NCBI GenBank assembly: GCA_910577115.1
Contig: CAJTMC010000001.1
Coordinates: 62,001-126,000, forward strand
DNA from: an uncultured Lachnospiraceae bacterium
Lineage (GTDB): Bacteria > Bacillota > Clostridia > Lachnospirales > Lachnospiraceae
Length of the DNA: 64,000 nucleotides
Reading direction: 5' to 3'
Shown: positions 60,228 to 64,000 of the stretch, piece by piece
Layout: the number at the start of each line of letters is the position of its first letter
Position numbering within the stretch: position 1 is the stretch's first letter
Made by a program: the position numbers and the translations under genes
The notes under the pieces: generated by a model
What the model was told of the DNA's origin: nothing
Databases searched by the model: none
The model's input: only the letters and a program-made list of their open reading frames with translations

Positions 60228-63200
60228 TTACTTCCCACTGCTGCCTGTTTTCTTACTCTTTTTATTTTCTCTGCACTTTGTACCGCCTTTTAGAATCAGT
60301 ATCACAATCGCAAGCACTGCCGCACCTGCCACAGCGCCGCCTACGATAAACAGAAGGTTCCAATCGTTTGATACCAGACAGAATATTTCGTTTGTTCCAA
60401 TCATATCTACCTGAAGATACTGCCCCCTCACCTTACCCTCAAGTTCTATCCAGCTGCCATCTCTGTATACCCAGACCTCTGCCTTATCATAAGGATTCAA
60501 AAGCCTTATTGCAAAGCTGTCCGAAGCGCCAAGTCCGCTGTTTTCAAGGGATACCTCATATACAACATTGTCGCGTTTTGCTGCCCTTTCGGGGGGCGTT
60601 ATACTGCTTACGACCGCATTTAAGACTGTTTTTTCGGTAAATGCCTGATTCACAAGGGCGTATGGCTTTTTATGGCTTCCCTCTTTATCCTCCTCGCCGT
60701 CGCCACTCTGTACCACTACCACATTTTCCCTGTATTCAGCTTCTACCAGAAGCGTACCTTTCATTGTCTGATCTGTCACGTTTTCCCACACACCATAATA
60801 GCCTTCCTTTTCCGGTATGTCGGGATAATGAAGCGCATTCAGCGATTCTCCATACTTGATTTCCTCTGAACCAAGAAATGTGTCTTCTATTTTATAAATT
60901 ACCTTTAAATGCCAAAATTCTTTTGGCAGGTTTTCTACCGTCAGCAGTTCCTGATAGGTGATCGGTTCTGCAACACCGGTGTAGCTGATATTGTCAATAC
61001 CGTAAATCTCGTCACCGACATAGTAGTTCCCTGATACCTTGATTTCTTCCCCGTTGTCCTCAATATCCTCGTAGCCGTTAATCTGCCCTGCGATTGCGCC
61101 CATTTTACCGTTTTCCGCTGTCACGTCCGACATGGAATAGCAATTTTTGAGCGTTTCCGCATAACCTGCAATACCGCCGATATTTTTCGTTCCCGTTACG
61201 GAACAAAGGGAATAGCATCGTTTAATAATCGTGTGTGACTCGCCGCAGATACCGCCTACATAGTCGCCTTCCGTACTCTCCACGCCGCCGTAGCCCTCCG
61301 AGTCAACGACAACACCATGATTCATGTAACCGACAATGCCGCCCGCTCCATTCTTTTTTGCGGTGACATAGCCTTCGTTGACACTGCCCGTTATGACGCA
61401 TCTTGTAATAAACTTGCTGCCAAGCTCAAAATCAACGCTCCCTGCTGCATTTCCCTCTAAATCCTCGCTGTCAATCGACATCGAACCCGCAATACCGCCT
61501 ACATTGATGTCGCCCCGCACGATTCCTTTATTGATACAAATATCTGTTCGTCCTGTTGTAAGCTGCCCGAGCGTCTCATCGTCAATATCGTCCTCGTAAT
61601 ATTTGTCAAGGTCAAGCTCATTTAAGTCTGTCATCGTATCTGCAAGAAGATTGAACACCACATTCAACTGGTCATTGACCTCTCGCAGGTCATCATTCAC
61701 AATATCGGAGTATACGGACGCATGATCACTCAAGCCGGACAAACTATCTGAAATTCCTTTCAACTGGTCGTGGAGACTTTCCTTTGTCGTATCAAAATTG
61801 TCTCCAAGCTTCACAAACTCAATTTCAGGCTGTGCATTCAGATAATTCACAATATCGCGCACTGTGTTTGACGCAGCTTTAAAGCTGTTGTTCACCTTCT
61901 GTAAGCAGTCGGTCGCCCTGTCAATGTCCCTTCTCACATCATCAGCCATTCCCGAAATATCATACGTGGAAAGTACATTTGCAAGGGAAGAAAGCGCACT
62001 GAGTGCAGCTGCTCCCGATGCCGAGATGTCGGACAGGCTGTCAGAAAGCTTTAAGATCTCCTTTTTAATCGTCTCTTTTTCCGCATCGGTCAACGAGCTC
62101 CAGCGTTTCATGGAGCCGTCGCTGTTTTGTATGATTGACTTAATTTTATCAATTGATGCTTTGACACTGTTGACCGAATCCGAAAGATCCTTTACCGAAT
62201 CTGCCACATTTTCAAGCGCTGTCTCTGCCGCCTGCCCTTTATTCTGCTTTTTAAAGCTTATTTTTACTGTACAGGGCTGAACGGATTTTGAGATGTTAAA
62301 TGTATAGGCTGTACCGTTCGCTTTTTGTTTGGAAATCGAAATCTTCTTGTTTTTGCTATCCCTGACCGTCGGGTTTCCACTCAGCTCATAGCCCTCATAT
62401 GGTGCTATGGTCAGCGTTACCACACCGTCAGTCCTACAGGTATAGGAAGCCGTACCGCCAAGATTCGATGAAAGCATAATCAACGCAGTTGTCACCTGAT
62501 TGTCATCTTCAACCGCCGATGACGGCTCACTGCTTTCTGTTTCCGATTCCTGCACCGTTGTACTTTCTTTCTCAGACTGTATTGTACTTTCGCTTTCCTG
62601 CGTATCCGATGCAGCATCAGATGTCTCATTTGCCATCGTTTCCGTACTGCTTGGCGTCGTCTCTTCACTTTCTTTGCTGTTTTCTACAAAATCTGTAGTC
62701 GACGTACTGTCCGCAGCTTCTTCCGCAGCAGGAACGGTGGACACTGGTGTTTCCTCTCTTACAGCCTCTTGTGCCGCATCATCCTCTGCCCCGCCGCTTG
62801 GCGCTGCCGTTTCTTTTTCGGCTTCCTCTGCCACTTCCGTTACTGTCTCGTCTCCTGCCGCACCGTCTATTGTATTGAGACTGCTGACACCTGACGACTG
62901 AAATGTTCCTGTATGTTCAAACTCTGCCGTCACTAAGACATTATTCTTTGGCATTACAAACGTATAAACACCGTTTCCAACATCTGTAAATGCGATCTTT
63001 TTGCCGTTCTTATCCTTAACGTCAAACGAATTGTTTTTCATTCTGTAATCCGGATCGGGAGTTACCGTAACCGTTACCGTATCCCCCTCTGCGGGCTCCA
63101 TCTTGTCACAGGTAAGCTTCCCGCCTACTGTCGTCACAAGGGAAATGCGCTTATATTCCGTAGGCTTATAAGCGTCTGATGTAATGTTCAAATCATCTTT

Positions 63201-64000
63201 CAGATCATCAATAATACCGTTCAGATTCGACAACTCATTAAGCGCCGCATTGACGTGATCCGTTATATTCGGAAACATGTCAATTACATAGTCCATGCGG
63301 TCTCCAAACGCATTCACCTGATCCAGATTGTCATCTACAAAATCCGTCAGCTGCGTCACAAGTTCATCACCCGTATCAACCGCTTTTTCGGCATAATCCT
63401 GAAGGGAATCAACATCCTTTTTCAGCACATTTTTTGTATTCTGAATATCATCAAGCGTTTTGTCAATCACATCATGCAGCTTATTGATTGCACTTCGCAG
63501 CGATTCCGCCTCATTTACTTCAATAAACGGCTCCATCTGCCCGACAATGCCTCCCACGTCCTTGCGTCCGTAAACCTCGCCGTTATTTGTGCACGACCAC
63601 ACCATTCCCGCCTGTCTGCCTGCGATTCCGCCGATATTATAGCCGGAATGCTCATATCCTACTTTTCCCGCATTGGTACATCTTGAAATCATTCCGTCGG
63701 AATACCCTGCAATACCGCCCGCGTCTACGCCGCTGTAGATTTCTGTTTCGTCTTCATCAACACTGATGCTTAAGAAGATGCCTGTGCCAAGCTCATCATC
63801 CTCTTCCACCCATTCCGTATTGTCATTGATGCCGGCATTGTTTGTGCAGAAATTAATCACACCATGATTGATGCCCGCGATTCCGCCTGTCGAATAATTT
63901 CCTAAAATGCGTCCCTTTGCCGTACAGTTTAAAATGGTTCCGCTGCTCTCATTTATGCCCACGAGACCGCCAATTGTATCGCGGCCTTTGACCGTTCCCT
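60228..64000 (-). CDS. Membrane-anchored GLUG/coiled-coil surface protein (5' end beyond window)
   Basis: At least 1257 codons are visible and the frame is open to the window edge; the GTG at 63962 is internal, since residues before it (RDTIGGLVG) continue a GLUG repeat. Layout: GLUG repeats, a long helical segment (about residues 150-270 of the visible part), a beta-rich piece (VTVTVTPDPDYRMKNNSF), and a Ser/Thr/Glu-rich spacer (about 365-490). A second beta-rich piece and long helical segment (about 590-850) follow. Then come a second GLUG block (VGGIAGSM, AGGIVGYMNHG), a beta-rich region, and a transmembrane helix (LFIVGGAVAGAAVLAIVILIL) with a Lys-rich tail. The helical parts recall the extracellular segments of YhgE/Pip-type proteins. 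Function unknown; a surface fibre or adhesin is likely. Confidence 0.86.
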   Translation of the reverse strand, partial: GTVKGRDTIGGLVGINESSGTILNCTAKGRILGNYSTGGIAGINHGVINFCTNNAGINDNTEWVEEDDELGTGIFLSISVDEDETEIYSGVDAGGIAGYSDGMISRCTNAGKVGYEHSGYNIGGIAGRQAGMVWSCTNNGEVYGRKDVGGIVGQMEPFIEVNEAESLRSAINKLHDVIDKTLDDIQNTKNVLKKDVDSLQDYAEKAVDTGDELVTQLTDFVDDNLDQVNAFGDRMDYVIDMFPNITDHVNAALNELSNLNGIIDDLKDDLNITSDAYKPTEYKRISLVTTVGGKLTCDKMEPAEGDTVTVTVTPDPDYRMKNNSFDVKDKNGKKIAFTDVGNGVYTFVMPKNNVLVTAEFEHTGTFQSSGVSSLNTIDGAAGDETVTEVAEEAEKETAAPSGGAEDDAAQEAVREETPVSTVPAAEEAADSTSTTDFVENSKESEETTPSSTETMANETSDAASDTQESESTIQSEKESTTVQESETESSEPSSAVEDDNQVTTALIMLSSNLGGTASYTCRTDGVVTLTIAPYEGYELSGNPTVRDSKNKKISISKQKANGTAYTFNISKSVQPCTVKISFKKQNKGQAAETALENVADSVKDLSDSVNSVKASIDKIKSIIQNSDGSMKRWSSLTDAEKETIKKEILKLSDSLSDISASGAAALSALSSLANVLSTYDISGMADDVRRDIDRATDCLQKVNNSFKAASNTVRDIVNYLNAQPEIEFVKLGDNFDTTKESLHDQLKGISDSLSGLSDHASVYSDIVNDDLREVNDQLNVVFNLLADTMTDLNELDLDKYYEDDIDDETLGQLTTGRTDICINKGIVRGDINVGGIAGSMSIDSEDLEGNAAGSVDFELGSKFITRCVITGSVNEGYVTAKKNGAGGIVGYMNHGVVVDSEGYGGVESTEGDYVGGICGESHTIIKRCYSLCSVTGTKNIGGIAGYAETLKNCYSMSDVTAENGKMGAIAGQINGYEDIEDNGEEIKVSGNYYVGDEIYGIDNISYTGVAEPITYQELLTVENLPKEFWHLKVIYKIEDTFLGSEEIKYGESLNALHYPDIPEKEGYYGVWENVTDQTMKGTLLVEAEYRENVVVVQSGDGEEDKEGSHKKPYALVNQAFTEKTVLNAVVSSITPPERAAKRDNVVYEVSLENSGLGASDSFAIRLLNPYDKAEVWVYRDGSWIELEGKVRGQYLQVDMIGTNEIFCLVSNDWNLLFIVGGAVAGAAVLAIVILILKGGTKCRENKKSKKTGSSGK

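Noticed and set aside
60228..63962. Treating GTG 63962 as the true start of the membrane-anchored GLUG protein
   Set aside because: The frame stays open to 64000 and the residues before the GTG continue a GLUG repeat, so the gene is cut by the window edge and has no start here.

Overview
The window looks like a chromosomal segment from a motile, low-to-moderate GC Clostridia bacterium, most likely a Lachnospiraceae member. Supporting points are the AGGAGG-type ribosome binding sites, the ABC-exporter, GT-D, CotH/VTC/DUF4956 and LIC_10190 families, a Firmicutes-like che cluster, and giant BIG2/GLUG surface proteins. Genus cannot be fixed from the sequence alone. Every gene I can support lies on the minus strand, so transcription runs from position 64000 towards 1. 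There is no tRNA, rRNA, CRISPR array, insertion sequence or phage gene, and no gene-free stretch longer than about 180 bases.

Region 1 (64000-53795): two very large secreted or surface proteins. The first (60228 to beyond 64000, cut by the window edge) has GLUG repeats, two long helical segments, a Ser/Thr/Glu-rich spacer and a C-terminal membrane anchor. The second (53795-60052) has a signal peptide, GLUG repeats, one Listeria-Bacteroides-type repeat and about fourteen BIG2-like domains. Each is followed by its own terminator. Region 2 (53617-50069): asnB and a LIC_10190-type multi-spanning membrane protein, apparently a two-gene unit.

Region 3 (49898-34009): a signalling block. It holds a canonical HD-GYP response regulator with its own promoter, operator-like repeat and terminator. 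Next comes a histidine kinase and a second HD-GYP regulator lacking key metal ligands, then cheR, cheB, cheY, cheA, cheW and one chemoreceptor, ending in a strong terminator. A second unit follows: two PAS-type hybrid kinases without HPt domains, a bacteriohemerythrin fused to a CheX-like domain, and a stand-alone HPt protein that could serve both kinases. No flagellar genes are present.

Region 4 (33876-1): a surface-glycan locus of about 34 kb, running off the left edge. It has GT2, GT4, GT11 (two), GT17, GT-D-like and GT-C enzymes, DUF5672 and DUF3431-like proteins, a Wzy-like polymerase, and two PglK/MsbA-like ABC exporters. It also has an MBOAT/SGNH acyltransfer pair, an FdtA/FdtB/GNAT set for a dTDP-3-amino-3,6-dideoxyhexose, a VTC/DUF4956/CotH trio, an OpgB/LtaS-like phosphoglycerol transferase, a GDPD-like enzyme, and two GtrII-type glucosyltransferases (one partial). 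No initiating phosphoglycosyltransferase and no Wzx flippase are visible, so the ABC exporters are the best flippase candidates.

Taken together, the window joins surface adhesion, chemotaxis and second-messenger signalling, and production of a decorated, possibly fucosylated and phosphoglycerol-modified, cell-surface glycan. A functional link between the regions is inferred from position only.
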